Shown here: positions 34,060 to 42,351 of the stretch, one piece after another
How positions within the stretch are numbered: the stretch's first letter is position 1
Layout: each line of letters opens with the position of its first letter
DNA from: Sphaerisporangium melleum
Lineage (GTDB): Bacteria; Actinomycetota; Actinomycetes; Streptosporangiales; Streptosporangiaceae
NCBI RefSeq assembly: GCF_014646695.1
Contig: NZ_BMNT01000006.1
Span: 173,166 to 237,165 of the forward strand
Direction of reading: 5' to 3'
DNA: 64,000 bases
The notes under the pieces: generated by a model
What the model was told of the DNA's origin: nothing
What the model saw: the letters and a program-made list of their open reading frames with translations, nothing else
Databases searched by the model: none
Translations under genes and position numbers: made by a program

Positions 34060-35039
34060 GCGGGGACGGCGCCGCCTCCCCCGTCCCGGCCTGCGCCCCG
34101 CCGGTGCCGCCCCGGCCGCCGCAGGCCGCGGGCGAGGTGGACGGCGAGAGTACCGAGCCGCGGCACGAGGACGCGCGCCCCCAGATCACGTCCGAGCGCC
34201 ACGAGGCCGGCGGCGGGCGGTACGAGGTAGCGGCCGGGCAGTACGAGGCGGCGGCGCTGCGCTGCGGAGCGCAGGTGCGCGAGCTGCGGGAGATCGCCGA
34301 GTTCGAGCAGGTCGTGGCGTTGTTCGACGGCATCTGGCCCACCGGGCCCGGCCAGGAGCCGGTGAACGTCGAGCTGATGGCGGCGCTGGCCCACACCGGC
34401 AACTACGTCTCCGGCGCGTTCCGGCACGGCCGCATGGTGGGAGCGAGCATCGGGTTCTTCGCCGCCCCCTCCGGCATGGCGCTGCACTCGCACGTGACCG
34501 GGTGCGAGCCCGGCCGGGGCATCGGATTCGCCCTCAAGCTCCACCAGCGCGCCTGGGCCCTCGCGCGCGGCCTGCGCGTCATCTCCTGGACCTACGACCC
34601 GCTGGTGCGCCGCAACGCCGCGTTCAACATCGTCAAGCTCGGTGCCCGGCCCGAGCGGTACCTCCCCTCGTTCTACGGGGCCATGGCCGACGCGGTCAAC
34701 GCCGGGGACGAGTCCGACCGGCTGCTCGCCGTCTGGCGGCTGGACGATCCGCGGGTCGCGGCCGCGTGCGCCGCCCCGATCTCCCCCGCGCGGGTGCCGG
34801 ACGGGGCGGTCGTGGCGCTGCGCGCCGGGGCCGGCCACCTGGCGGCAGAAGGCCGCCTGGACGGGCGGGTGCTGGTGGTGGCGACACCCGAGGACGTCGA
34901 GTCCCTGCGCCGTGACGACCCGGCGGCGGCGATGGCGTGGCGGCACGCGGTGCGGAACGTGCTCGGCGGCCTGCTCGCCGAGGGCGCCCGCGTGACCGGG
35001 TTCACCGCGGACGGCGGTTACCTCGTGGAGCGCCGGTGA
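34056..35039 (+). CDS. GNAT-superfamily acyltransferase (COG3375 type)
   Basis: The 327-aa product starts at GTG 34056. Residues 1-75 are Pro/Glu/Arg-rich and disordered; the acyltransferase domain runs from about 78 (VRELREIAEFEQVVALFDGIWP) through GASIGFF, the CoA-binding GRGIGFALKLHQRAWAL and ISWTYDPLVRRNAAFNIVKLGA. COG3375 proteins are typically encoded beside enolase-superfamily racemases. In the N-succinylamino acid racemase pathway described in Geobacillus a GNAT acylates D-amino acids before racemisation; assigning this gene to that step is inference. It is 150 bp upstream of the racemase gene. Confidence 0.85.
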   Translation: MSGDGAASPVPACAPPVPPRPPQAAGEVDGESTEPRHEDARPQITSERHEAGGGRYEVAAGQYEAAALRCGAQVRELREIAEFEQVVALFDGIWPTGPGQEPVNVELMAALAHTGNYVSGAFRHGRMVGASIGFFAAPSGMALHSHVTGCEPGRGIGFALKLHQRAWALARGLRVISWTYDPLVRRNAAFNIVKLGARPERYLPSFYGAMADAVNAGDESDRLLAVWRLDDPRVAAACAAPISPARVPDGAVVALRAGAGHLAAEGRLDGRVLVVATPEDVESLRRDDPAAAMAWRHAVRNVLGGLLAEGARVTGFTADGGYLVERR

Positions 35040-35190
35040 GGACCCCGGCACGGCGCAGCGACGCCGTGGAGGCGTCCGCGTCGCGGGATCATGAAAGACC
35101 GGACGAAGGCACCGGACCACGGCGTACCGTACGGATCACGGGACGCAGGGGGACCGTGCTGAGGGCGAGACCGACGACCAGGGAGCGGCC

Positions 35191-36297
35191 GTGAAGATCA
35201 CCGGGGTGGAGCTGCGCAGGGTGGCGATGCCGCTGGTGGCACCGTTCCGCACCTCGTTCGGCACCGAGTCCGAGCGGGACGTGCTGCTGGTCCGGGTGGT
35301 GACCCCTGACGGCGAGGGGTGGGGCGAGTGCGTGGCGATGTCCGAGCCGCTCTACTCCTCGGAGTACGTGGACGGGGCCGCCGAGGCGCTGCGGCGGTTC
35401 CTGGTGCCGGCGATCACCGCCCTGCCGAACGCCGGGGCGTACGCGGCGGAGCGGGCGCTGGCGCGGTTCAAGGGGCACCGCATGGCCAAGGCCGCGCTGG
35501 AGACCGCCCTGCTCGACGTCGAACTGCGCGCGGCCGGCACCTCGTTCGCGAGCTTCCTCGGCGCCTCCCGCGACCGGGTGCCGTGCGGGGTGTCGGTCGG
35601 CATCATGGACTCCATCCCCGAGCTCATCGACGTGGTGGCCGGGTACGTCGCCGAGGGCTACGTACGCGTGAAGATCAAGATCGAGCCGGGGTGGGACGTG
35701 GCTCCGGTGCGGGCCGTGCGCGAGCGCTTCGGCGACGACCTGCTGCTCCAGGTGGACGCCAACGCCGCCTACACCCTCGCCGACGCCCCGCACCTGGCCA
35801 GGCTGGACGCCTTCGGCCTGCTGCTGATCGAGCAGCCGCTCGCCGAGGACGATCTGGTGCAGCACGCGGCTCTGGCGAAGCGGCTGGGCACGCCGATCTG
35901 CCTGGACGAGTCGGTCGAGTCGGCGCGCGACGCCGCCGCGGCGATCTCGCTCGGCGCGTGCTCGGTGATCAACATCAAGCCGGGGCGCGTCGGCGGCTAC
36001 CTCGAGGCGCGCCGCATCCACGACCTGTGCCGGGCGCACGGCGTCACGGTGTGGTGCGGCGGCATGCTGGAGACCGGCCTCGGCCGGGCGGCCAACCTCG
36101 CACTGGCCGCGCTGCCGGGCTTCACGCTGCCCGGCGACACCTCCGCCTCCCGCCGCTACTTCGCCACCGACCTGACCGAGCCGTTCGTCCTGTCCGCCGG
36201 GCATCTGCCCGTCCCGATCGGCCCGGGGCTCGGCGTCGCCCCCCTGCCGGACGTGCTCGACGAGGTCACCACCGCCGTCGAGTGGCTCTCCGCCTGA
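35191..36297 (+). CDS. N-acylamino acid racemase / o-succinylbenzoate synthase family enzyme
   Basis: The 368-aa protein is an enolase-superfamily member of the NSAR/OSBS group. Catalytic residues sit at the same numbers as in the Amycolatopsis enzyme: Lys161 and Lys163 in RVKIKIEPGWD, Asp189 (VDANAAY), Glu214 (LIEQPL), Asp239 (CLDESV) and Lys263 (INIKPGRVGGY). The C-terminal signature CGGMLETGLGRAANLALAALP and LPGDTSASRRYF is also typical. The family interconverts N-acyl D- and L-amino acids, and many members also make o-succinylbenzoate. There are no other menaquinone genes nearby, and a GNAT and a dipeptidase precede it, so racemase is the better reading. Confidence 0.93.
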   Translation: MKITGVELRRVAMPLVAPFRTSFGTESERDVLLVRVVTPDGEGWGECVAMSEPLYSSEYVDGAAEALRRFLVPAITALPNAGAYAAERALARFKGHRMAKAALETALLDVELRAAGTSFASFLGASRDRVPCGVSVGIMDSIPELIDVVAGYVAEGYVRVKIKIEPGWDVAPVRAVRERFGDDLLLQVDANAAYTLADAPHLARLDAFGLLLIEQPLAEDDLVQHAALAKRLGTPICLDESVESARDAAAAISLGACSVINIKPGRVGGYLEARRIHDLCRAHGVTVWCGGMLETGLGRAANLALAALPGFTLPGDTSASRRYFATDLTEPFVLSAGHLPVPIGPGLGVAPLPDVLDEVTTAVEWLSA

Positions 36298-36402
36298 GCG
36301 GCCGGCCGCGCCGGACACGCCGCGACGCCGGCGAGGGTGCGCCTGGCCCCATCCGCCGGGGAGTATCGTCGTGCCTGATCGAACAGCGCGAAAGGCCAGG
36401 TC

Positions 36403-36729
36403 ATGACTACTTTCACCCTCCCGCCCGCAGTCCGCAGGGCGGTGGACGCGGCCAACGCCGGTGACGTCGAGGACTTCCTCGGCTGCTTCACCAAGGAGGG
36501 CGCGGTCGACGACTGGGGACGGGTGTTCCACGGCCGGGCGGCCATCCGGGACTGGAGCGACAAGGAGTTCATCGGGGTCCGGGTGAGCCTGACGATCAAC
36601 GCCGTGCACGCCACGGAGGACACGGTCGTCGTGTCGGCGATGGTGGGCGGCGACGGCTTCAACGGCCCGTCCGATTTCACCTTCACCCTGGAGGGCGACC
36701 AGGTCGCCCTCATGCGCATCACCGGCTGA
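36403..36729 (+). CDS. NTF2-like/SnoaL-type small protein
   Basis: The 108-aa product starts at ATG 36403 after GAAAGG. It has the cone-shaped NTF2 fold pattern: an N-terminal helix (AVRRAVDAANAGDVEDFLGCFTKEGAVDDWG), the FHGRAAIRDWSDKEFIG helix and four C-terminal strands (VSLTINAV, TVVVSAMVGG, DFTFTLEGD, VALMRITG). Such proteins bind small hydrophobic ligands or act as isomerases; nothing here fixes a substrate. A similar fold occurs at 57614 in this window but the sequences are not close. Confidence 0.85.
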   Translation: MTTFTLPPAVRRAVDAANAGDVEDFLGCFTKEGAVDDWGRVFHGRAAIRDWSDKEFIGVRVSLTINAVHATEDTVVVSAMVGGDGFNGPSDFTFTLEGDQVALMRITG

Positions 36730-36760
36730 CCCGCGACGGCCCTCGGCCGCCGCCCGGGTG

Positions 36761-37159
36761 TCAGCGGCCGGACGGGCGACGGGGCCGGGGCACGATCGCG
36801 ACGGCCGCCAGCGCGATGCCCGCGTGGACCAGGGTCAGGACGACCAGGAAGACCATCCCGATCGGCCACAGTCCCTGCTCGTCTCCGCTCCGGACGACGC
36901 TCGCCACGAACCAGACGAGGAACGGGACCGGGGCCACGAAACCCCACCGGAAGTCCTTGCGGCCGGTCGCCTTCTCCATGAGCGCGGTCAGCAGGGCCAA
37001 GCCGAGGAAGACCGGGATCAGCAAGGACGAGTCGAGCAGGTCGGGAGGCGGCCGCTCGGCGATGACCGGCACGGTGGCCAGGCACAACGCCACGCCGGCG
37101 ATCCCGGCGACCAGCAGGGCGAGCGCCCAGAAAACGGTCGCGGCCGGTCGAGACGGCAC
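36761..37159 (-). CDS. Four-helix integral membrane protein of unknown function
   Basis: The 132-aa product starts at GTG 37159 with GAGGAGGAG just upstream; the longer frame to 37357 has no ribosome site. Four hydrophobic segments are visible (VFWALALLVAGIAGVALCLATV, LLIPVFLGLALLTALME, VAPVPFLVWFVASVV, IGMVFLVVLTLVHAGIALAAVAIV). It converges with the NTF2-like gene with 31 bp between stops. No family is recognised. Confidence 0.72.
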   Translation of the reverse strand: MPSRPAATVFWALALLVAGIAGVALCLATVPVIAERPPPDLLDSSLLIPVFLGLALLTALMEKATGRKDFRWGFVAPVPFLVWFVASVVRSGDEQGLWPIGMVFLVVLTLVHAGIALAAVAIVPRPRRPSGR

Positions 37160-37353
37160 GGCTCCTCCTCGCTGCGCTGGTTTCGTCGGGCATCCGAGCC
37201 CATCATCTCCGGGCCGTATCCCCACGCAATCCCCACGCATCCTCTCGTACCGGACCCGGTTCCTCAATCGTCCCAAGCGCACCGTCGAGCACCCGGGCCG
37301 ATGAAAAATGGCGCCGTCCTGGCCGGAGGAGACGGCTCCGCCTCCGGGGGAAG

Positions 37354-37530
37354 TCATGCCGTGACCTGGCCGGACATCGCGGCCGCATCGCCGGGGACGC
37401 CGAGGGCGGGGAAGATCACCACCACTTCGAGACCGCCGCCGTCGTTGGGGGTGGCGTGCAGGCCGGCACCGTGCGCCCGGGCGATCGACGCGACGATGGA
37501 CAGCCCGAGCCCACTGCCCTGGTCGGCGCG
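37354..37530 (-). pseudogene. C-terminal stump of a sensor histidine kinase
   Basis: On the minus strand the last 58 or so codons of a HATPase domain remain, including the G2 box GSGLGLSIVASIARAHGAG, GGLEVVVIFPAL and a stop at 37354. No kinase sequence precedes the G2 box; at about 37530 the sequence switches to an unrelated gene on the other strand. It can have no activity. Confidence 0.82.
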
Positions 37531-37776
37531 GTCAAGGACCTGGGCATCGCCCCGCTGGTGGGCACCCGCACCGCCGGCGCGATCTCCGGCCCGGCCGGCG
37601 GCTACCTGCTGGACGACGGAAGCATGCTGGGCCTGCCGCAGGTGCGGCACCTCGGCCCGGACCGGGAGATCATCGACACCATCGGCGTACCGGTGGACCA
37701 CTACGCCCCCCTGACCGCCCTCGACCTCGCGACCGGCCGCGCCCCCGCCCTCGCCAAGGCCCTCACGCTGCTGTAG
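37512..37776 (+). pseudogene. C-terminal stump of an S41-family (tail-specific/tricorn-like) protease
   Basis: On the plus strand the frame VGAVKDLGIAPLVGTRTAGAI, GGYLLDDGSMLGLPQVRHLG, IIDTIGVPVDHYAP to the TAG at 37776 matches the C-terminal end of S41 peptidases. The catalytic Ser region that should lie about 30 residues upstream is missing, replaced by the kinase stump. The two fragments face each other with lost 5' ends. Confidence 0.82.
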
Positions 37777-37996
37777 TGCGGCGCCTGGGCGTGACCCCGC
37801 CCTGGAGACCCTCCCGGACCCGGCCGCCGGCTCATCGATCACCGATCTGCGGGCCGGCGGCCGGGAACCGGGTCGTACAGGCGGGGTCACCTCGTGGCGG
37901 GCAGGGGCAGACGTATCACCGCGCGCGCCGGGGTCTGGTGAGCGAAACGTCCAGCCGGGCCGCCGCGCGGAGCGGGGAGCGGCAGCATGCGGTGCC

Positions 37997-38533
37997 GTGA
38001 ACGACAGCGACCTTCCCCACCACGACTCCCTCCGCGATGCCGCCGACGGCCCCACCGGCACCCCCTGGCCCGGCCTTACCGGTGGCTCCTCGCACGATTC
38101 TCCGGGCGGCCTTCTCCCCGATCTTCCCGATGACCTGTCTCCGGGCCTTGCCCGCGATGTCCCGGTTCTGGGGGCCGGCGTTCCGCGCGGCCTGCTCGAC
38201 GGCAGGACGTTCGTCATGGTCAGCTCAACGGCGAGCGACGTGGACGCCGGTGACCCCACCTGGTTCGAATACCACGAGGCCGCCGGGGTCGTCTGGGGCG
38301 GCTACACCGGCGGGACGGTGATCCACGGCCGGTTCGCCGGCACCAGGAAGGGCGAGCGTGTCGAGCTCGCGTACGCGCACGCGTTGAAGACGGGCGGCCT
38401 GGCCGGCGGGCGCAGCACCAGTCGCGTCCAGACGCTCCCCGGCGGACGCCTGCGCCTGGTCGAGGAGTTCACCTTCGACGGCGACGACACCCCCCAGCTC
38501 AGCATCTGCGACGAGGTCCCCCGCCGGCACTGA
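37997..38533 (+). CDS. Conserved protein sometimes labelled N-acetylglutamate synthase, function unknown
   Basis: The 178-aa frame starts at GTG 37997; residues 1-63 are low-complexity and may not belong to the native protein. The conserved part starts GLLDGRTFVMVSSTASDVDAGDPTWFEYHEAAGVVWGGY and continues with IHGRFAGTRKGERVELAYAHAL, STSRVQTLPGGRLRLVEEFTF and LSICDEVP. It is a compact beta-barrel-like protein of about 110 aa found widely in actinobacteria and misnamed in databases; there is no acetyltransferase motif. The true start may be nearer 38180. Confidence 0.7.
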   Translation: MNDSDLPHHDSLRDAADGPTGTPWPGLTGGSSHDSPGGLLPDLPDDLSPGLARDVPVLGAGVPRGLLDGRTFVMVSSTASDVDAGDPTWFEYHEAAGVVWGGYTGGTVIHGRFAGTRKGERVELAYAHALKTGGLAGGRSTSRVQTLPGGRLRLVEEFTFDGDDTPQLSICDEVPRRH

Positions 38534-38791
38534 CGCCGCCGCCCCGCGGGCCGGTTCCGCGCCGTACGACGGCGCCGTCATCGCCGTACCCCACCCCGCC
38601 GACCCGGCGCCGAAGTGGGCCTCCGTGGGAGCGGGGAGAATCCCGTGACCGGTCGCAGGTCAGCAAGGTCGAACGGAAACTCCGTCGCGCCAGGAATCCG
38701 GAGCACGCAAGCCGAAGCCTCGACGAACGGACGGCTCCGGGGCAGGAGGGCAGACGGCAGGGGGACGGCCATGCGGGCTGGAGGGGCGGGG

Positions 38792-39442
38792 TCAGGTGTC
38801 GTTCTTCAGGTCGGCGCGGCCTTCGGCGGCGCCGACGAAGCGCATCTTGCCGAGGGGGACGTTCGACGCGGAGGGCGGGGCGGGTTCGGCCGGGGACGGG
38901 CGGCGGGGGGACGGGCGGGGACGGCTGTCGGCGGGCAGGACGTAGGGGCGTTTGAGCACTTCGTCCAGGATGAAGACCGTCTCGGTGGCCTTGACGGCAG
39001 GGATGCTCGCCAGCCGCTCGGTGACCAGCGCGTGGACGGCGGCGACGTCGGGCATCCGCACCAGGATCATCGCGTCGTGCTGCCCGGTGGTGATGGCGCA
39101 GTACTCGACCTCGGGCATCTGGGCGAGCTGGGCGCGGAACTGCTTCCACATCTGCTGGCGGACGGTGACGAACACCAGCGCGGTGATACCGAGCCCGGCC
39201 CGGACGTGGTCGACCTCGGCGGTGAACCTCTTGATCACTCCATCGGCGCGCAGCGCCTCGAACCTCGTGTAGGCGCTGGCCCGGGAGATCCCCACGCGCT
39301 CGGCGAGCGCGGCGACCGAGATGCGGCCGTTCTCCCGCAGCACCTGGAGGATCTTCATATGGATCGCGTCAAGCTGGAGGCCGATGCCGATCCGTCCAGG
39401 GACCCCGGTCCCGGACGCGGGCGTGCTTGACATTTCGGTCAT
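38792..39442 (-). CDS. Lrp/AsnC-family transcriptional regulator
   Basis: The 216-aa product has an N-terminal winged helix-turn-helix (LDAIHMKILQVLRENGRISVAALAERVGISRASAYTRFEALRADGVIKRF) and the RAM effector-binding domain (GLGITALVFVTV ... EVEYCAITTGQHDAMILVRMPD). A Pro/Arg-rich tail of about 45 residues follows the usual end of the family. It is divergent from the peptide ABC-transporter operon, with repeats in the shared intergenic region, and so very probably controls it in response to an amino acid or dipeptide. Confidence 0.92.
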   Translation of the reverse strand: MTEMSSTPASGTGVPGRIGIGLQLDAIHMKILQVLRENGRISVAALAERVGISRASAYTRFEALRADGVIKRFTAEVDHVRAGLGITALVFVTVRQQMWKQFRAQLAQMPEVEYCAITTGQHDAMILVRMPDVAAVHALVTERLASIPAVKATETVFILDEVLKRPYVLPADSRPRPSPRRPSPAEPAPPSASNVPLGKMRFVGAAEGRADLKNDT

Positions 39443-39499
39443 TCAACATCCCCGTGTGGTCTATCCGTCTCGGCTTGGTGCCGTGAGCTGGTCGTATTA

Positions 39500-39536
39500 C
39501 CGGACAATCCTGGACCACACCCGGACAATCGTCCAG
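39500..39536. promoter_or_regulatory. Direct/inverted repeats, candidate Lrp operator
   Basis: CCGGACAATC occurs at 39500-39509 and again at 39521-39530, exactly 21 bp (two helical turns) apart. The second is part of the dyad GGACAATCGTCC. The sites lie between the divergent Lrp and substrate-binding-protein genes, 26 bp or more from the latter's start. Confidence 0.6.
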
Positions 39537-39562
39537 CAAGTCCCATTTCCGGAGGACACAGA

Positions 39563-41179
39563 ATGGCGACCCGCTCGCGGCGCCGTACGGCATGGCAGAC
39601 GAGGGCGGCCCTGCTGCCGGTCCTGCTCGCCGGCGCGCTCTCCCTCGCCGCCTGTTCCAGTGGCGGCACGTCGTCCAGCGCGCCGTCGCAGGGCGGCGGT
39701 ACGGGCAAGACCCTCGTGATGGACGCGTCCTTCACCCTCAAGACCGCCGATCCGGGCCGCAACTACGAGCCCACCGGCCTGATCGTGGGCAAGGCCCTCT
39801 ACGACACGCTGCTGACCTTCGAGGGATCGGACGTGACCAAGCCGGTCCCCTCGCTCGCCGAGTCCTACGAGCAGTCCCCCGACGGCAAGAAGCTCACGCT
39901 GAAGCTTCGTCAGGGGGCCACGTTCTCCGACGGCTCCCCGGTCACCGCCGACGACGTCGTCTTCTCCCTCGACCGCGTGCGGGACCTGAAGGGCAACCCG
40001 TCCTTCCTGCTGGACGGCGTCGAGGTGGCCAAGACCGACGAGACGACGGTCACGCTCACCTCCAAGACCGCGAACCCGGCGCTGCCGTTCATCCTGCCGA
40101 ACCCCGCCCTGGGCATCCTGAACTCCAAGCTGGTCAAGGAGCACGGCGGTACGGCCGACACCTCCGACAAGGCCGAGGACTACCTCAACGGCGCCTCGGC
40201 CGGGTCCGGCCCGTACGAGCTGGAGTCGTTCAACACCTCGACCCAGGTGGTGCTGAAGGCCAACCCCAAGTACTGGGGGACGAAGAAGCCGGTCTACGGC
40301 AAGGTCGTGATCCGCAACGTCGAGTCGGCCACCCAGAAGCTGAACGTCCAGCGGGGCGACAGCCAGGTGGCGCTGGACCTGTCCGGCGACCAGGTCAAGA
40401 GCGTCGCCGCAGGCCTGCAGACGACCAAGACGGCGTCGGCGAACGTCGTCTTCCTGCTGGCCGGCCAGGACCCGGCGGTCAGCAAGGTGACGAGCAACCC
40501 CAAGATCGTCGAGGCGATCCGCAAGGGCGTCGACTACCAGGGGCTGCTGGAGCTGGCCGGCGAGGGTTCGGTGCAGGCGCCGGGGGTCATCCCGACGATG
40601 CTGCTGGGCGCCCTGCCCGCCGGCGACGCCGTCGCGCGCGACGTCGCGGGCGCCAAGGCGGCGGTGGCGGCGAGCGGGGTGAACGCCCCGACGGTCAAGC
40701 TGGAGTACCCGAGCGACCTCACTTTGCAGGGCCTGTCGTTCCAGCCGTTCGCCGAGCGCATCCAGGCCAACCTCAAGGAGGTCGGGATCACCGTCGAGCT
40801 GACCCCCGCCCCGGTGGCGACGGCGCTGGACAACTACCGCAACGGCAAGGAGGAGCTCGGCCTGTGGTACTGGGGCCCGGACTATCCGGACCCGACCGAC
40901 TACCTGGCCTTCCTGCCCGGCAAGACGGTCGGCCTGCGCGCCGGCTGGAAGGCGGGCGCCGACAAGGACCTGGAGGCGCTGGGCGACAAGGCGGCGGCCA
41001 CCATCGGTGACGACACGCGCAAGCAGCTCTACACCGACATCCAGCACAAGCTGAACGAGTCCGGCCCGTTCGTCCCGCTGATCCAGCCGAGCCAGAACAT
41101 CGTGACGGCGGCCTCGGTCACCGGGCTGCAGTTCCATCCGGTGTGGACGGTCGATGTCGCGGCCCTCGGCGCCAAGTGA
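39563..41179 (+). CDS. Peptide/nickel-type ABC transporter substrate-binding lipoprotein
   Basis: The 538-aa product starts at ATG 39563, GGAGG at 39551-39555. The signal peptide ends in a lipobox LSLAACSSGG, so the protein is a surface lipoprotein. The SBP_bac_5 fold is recognisable from ADPGRNYEPTGLIVGKALYDTL, LAESYEQSPDGKKLTLKLRQGATFSDGSPVTADDVVFSLDR and the C-terminal ELGLWYWGPDYPDPTDYL. Length fits oligopeptide or dipeptide binders. It is the first gene of a six-gene operon (binding protein, two permeases, two ATPases, M24-like protein) and sits opposite an Lrp regulator. Confidence 0.94.
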   Translation: MATRSRRRTAWQTRAALLPVLLAGALSLAACSSGGTSSSAPSQGGGTGKTLVMDASFTLKTADPGRNYEPTGLIVGKALYDTLLTFEGSDVTKPVPSLAESYEQSPDGKKLTLKLRQGATFSDGSPVTADDVVFSLDRVRDLKGNPSFLLDGVEVAKTDETTVTLTSKTANPALPFILPNPALGILNSKLVKEHGGTADTSDKAEDYLNGASAGSGPYELESFNTSTQVVLKANPKYWGTKKPVYGKVVIRNVESATQKLNVQRGDSQVALDLSGDQVKSVAAGLQTTKTASANVVFLLAGQDPAVSKVTSNPKIVEAIRKGVDYQGLLELAGEGSVQAPGVIPTMLLGALPAGDAVARDVAGAKAAVAASGVNAPTVKLEYPSDLTLQGLSFQPFAERIQANLKEVGITVELTPAPVATALDNYRNGKEELGLWYWGPDYPDPTDYLAFLPGKTVGLRAGWKAGADKDLEALGDKAAATIGDDTRKQLYTDIQHKLNESGPFVPLIQPSQNIVTAASVTGLQFHPVWTVDVAALGAK

Positions 41180-42320
41180 CGACCCGGCGGGCGGCGGGGC
41201 ACCGGCCCGCGCCGCCCGCCCGGGTGGTTCCGGCAGCGGCGGCCCGGCGGCGGGCCGTGGTCCGGCCCGCGGTCGCGGGTTCCGGTCCGGGCACGCCCGG
41301 CATCCGCTGGCGCGGTTCCTGGCGCGCAGGATCGCCGTCGCGGTGCTGCTCGGCTTCGGGATCACGCTGGTCACCTTCGTCCTGACCAACCTGGTGCCGG
41401 GCGACCCGGTGACGGCGAACCTCGGCCAGCGGGCACTCGGCGACCCGGCCATCGTGGCGCAGTGGCGCGCCGAGCACGGCCTGGACCGGCCGCTGCCGGC
41501 GCAGTACCTCACCTACCTCGGCGGCCTGCTGCAGGGCGACCTCGGCGTCAGCCAGCAGAGCCACCGTCCCGTGCTGGACGACCTGGCGGAGTTCGTCCCG
41601 GCCACGATCGAGCTGGCCGGTGGCGCCATCGCGATCTCGCTGGTGGCCGGCGTGGCGTTCGGCGTGATCGCCGCGCTGCGCCGCGACCGGGCCGCCGACC
41701 AGGTGCTGCGCGTGCTGAGCCTGGTCGGCATCTCGGTGCCGACCTTCTGGCTCGCCCTGGTGGCGTTCTACGTGTTCTTCTTCCGGCTGCAGATCACGCC
41801 GGGCAGCGGCCGCATCGCGCCCGACATGAGCGCTCCGCCGGCGGTGACCGGGCTGTACACGGTCGACGCCGCGCTGGCCGGCCAGTGGGAGGTGTTCGCC
41901 TCGGCGGCGGGTCACCTGATCACCCCGGCGCTGGTGCTGGCCGCCTACACCATCGGCCTGCTCACCCGGTTCACCCGGTCGGCGGTGCTGGAGGTGCTCG
42001 GGCAGGACTACGTGCGGGCGGCCCGGGCCAAGGGCCTGCCCGGGCGGGTGGTCCTGTTCCGCTACGTGCTGCGCTCGGCGCTGGTCCCGGTGATCACGGT
42101 GGCCGGGCTGGCGTTCGGCAGCCTGCTGTCCGGCACGGTGCTGGTGGAGTCGGTGTTCGCCCGGCCCGGCATCGGCCAGTACGCCTACAAGAGCGCGACG
42201 ACCCTGGACCTGCCCGCCGTCATGGGCGTCGGCCTGGTGGTCGGCTTCGTGTACGTCCTGATCAACCTGGTGGTCGACGTCCTGTACGGGATCATCGACC
42301 CGAGAGTGAGGCTGTCGTGA
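41154..42320 (+). CDS. ABC transporter permease, DppB type
   Basis: The 388-aa frame starts at ATG 41154, overlapping the binding-protein gene by 26 bases; a leader of about 50 Pro/Gly/Ala/Arg-rich residues precedes the first membrane helix (IAVAVLLGFGITLVTFVLTNLVPGDPV). Six membrane segments and the EAA loop (VLGQDYVRAARAKGLPGRVVLFRYVLRSAL) identify it as the first membrane subunit of a dipeptide-type importer. A later start is possible because the leader is not family-typical. Confidence 0.92.
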   Translation: MSRPSAPSDDPAGGGAPARAARPGGSGSGGPAAGRGPARGRGFRSGHARHPLARFLARRIAVAVLLGFGITLVTFVLTNLVPGDPVTANLGQRALGDPAIVAQWRAEHGLDRPLPAQYLTYLGGLLQGDLGVSQQSHRPVLDDLAEFVPATIELAGGAIAISLVAGVAFGVIAALRRDRAADQVLRVLSLVGISVPTFWLALVAFYVFFFRLQITPGSGRIAPDMSAPPAVTGLYTVDAALAGQWEVFASAAGHLITPALVLAAYTIGLLTRFTRSAVLEVLGQDYVRAARAKGLPGRVVLFRYVLRSALVPVITVAGLAFGSLLSGTVLVESVFARPGIGQYAYKSATTLDLPAVMGVGLVVGFVYVLINLVVDVLYGIIDPRVRLS

Positions 42321-42351
42321 ACGCCCGCGCCCGCGCCCGAGGGGGGACGGC

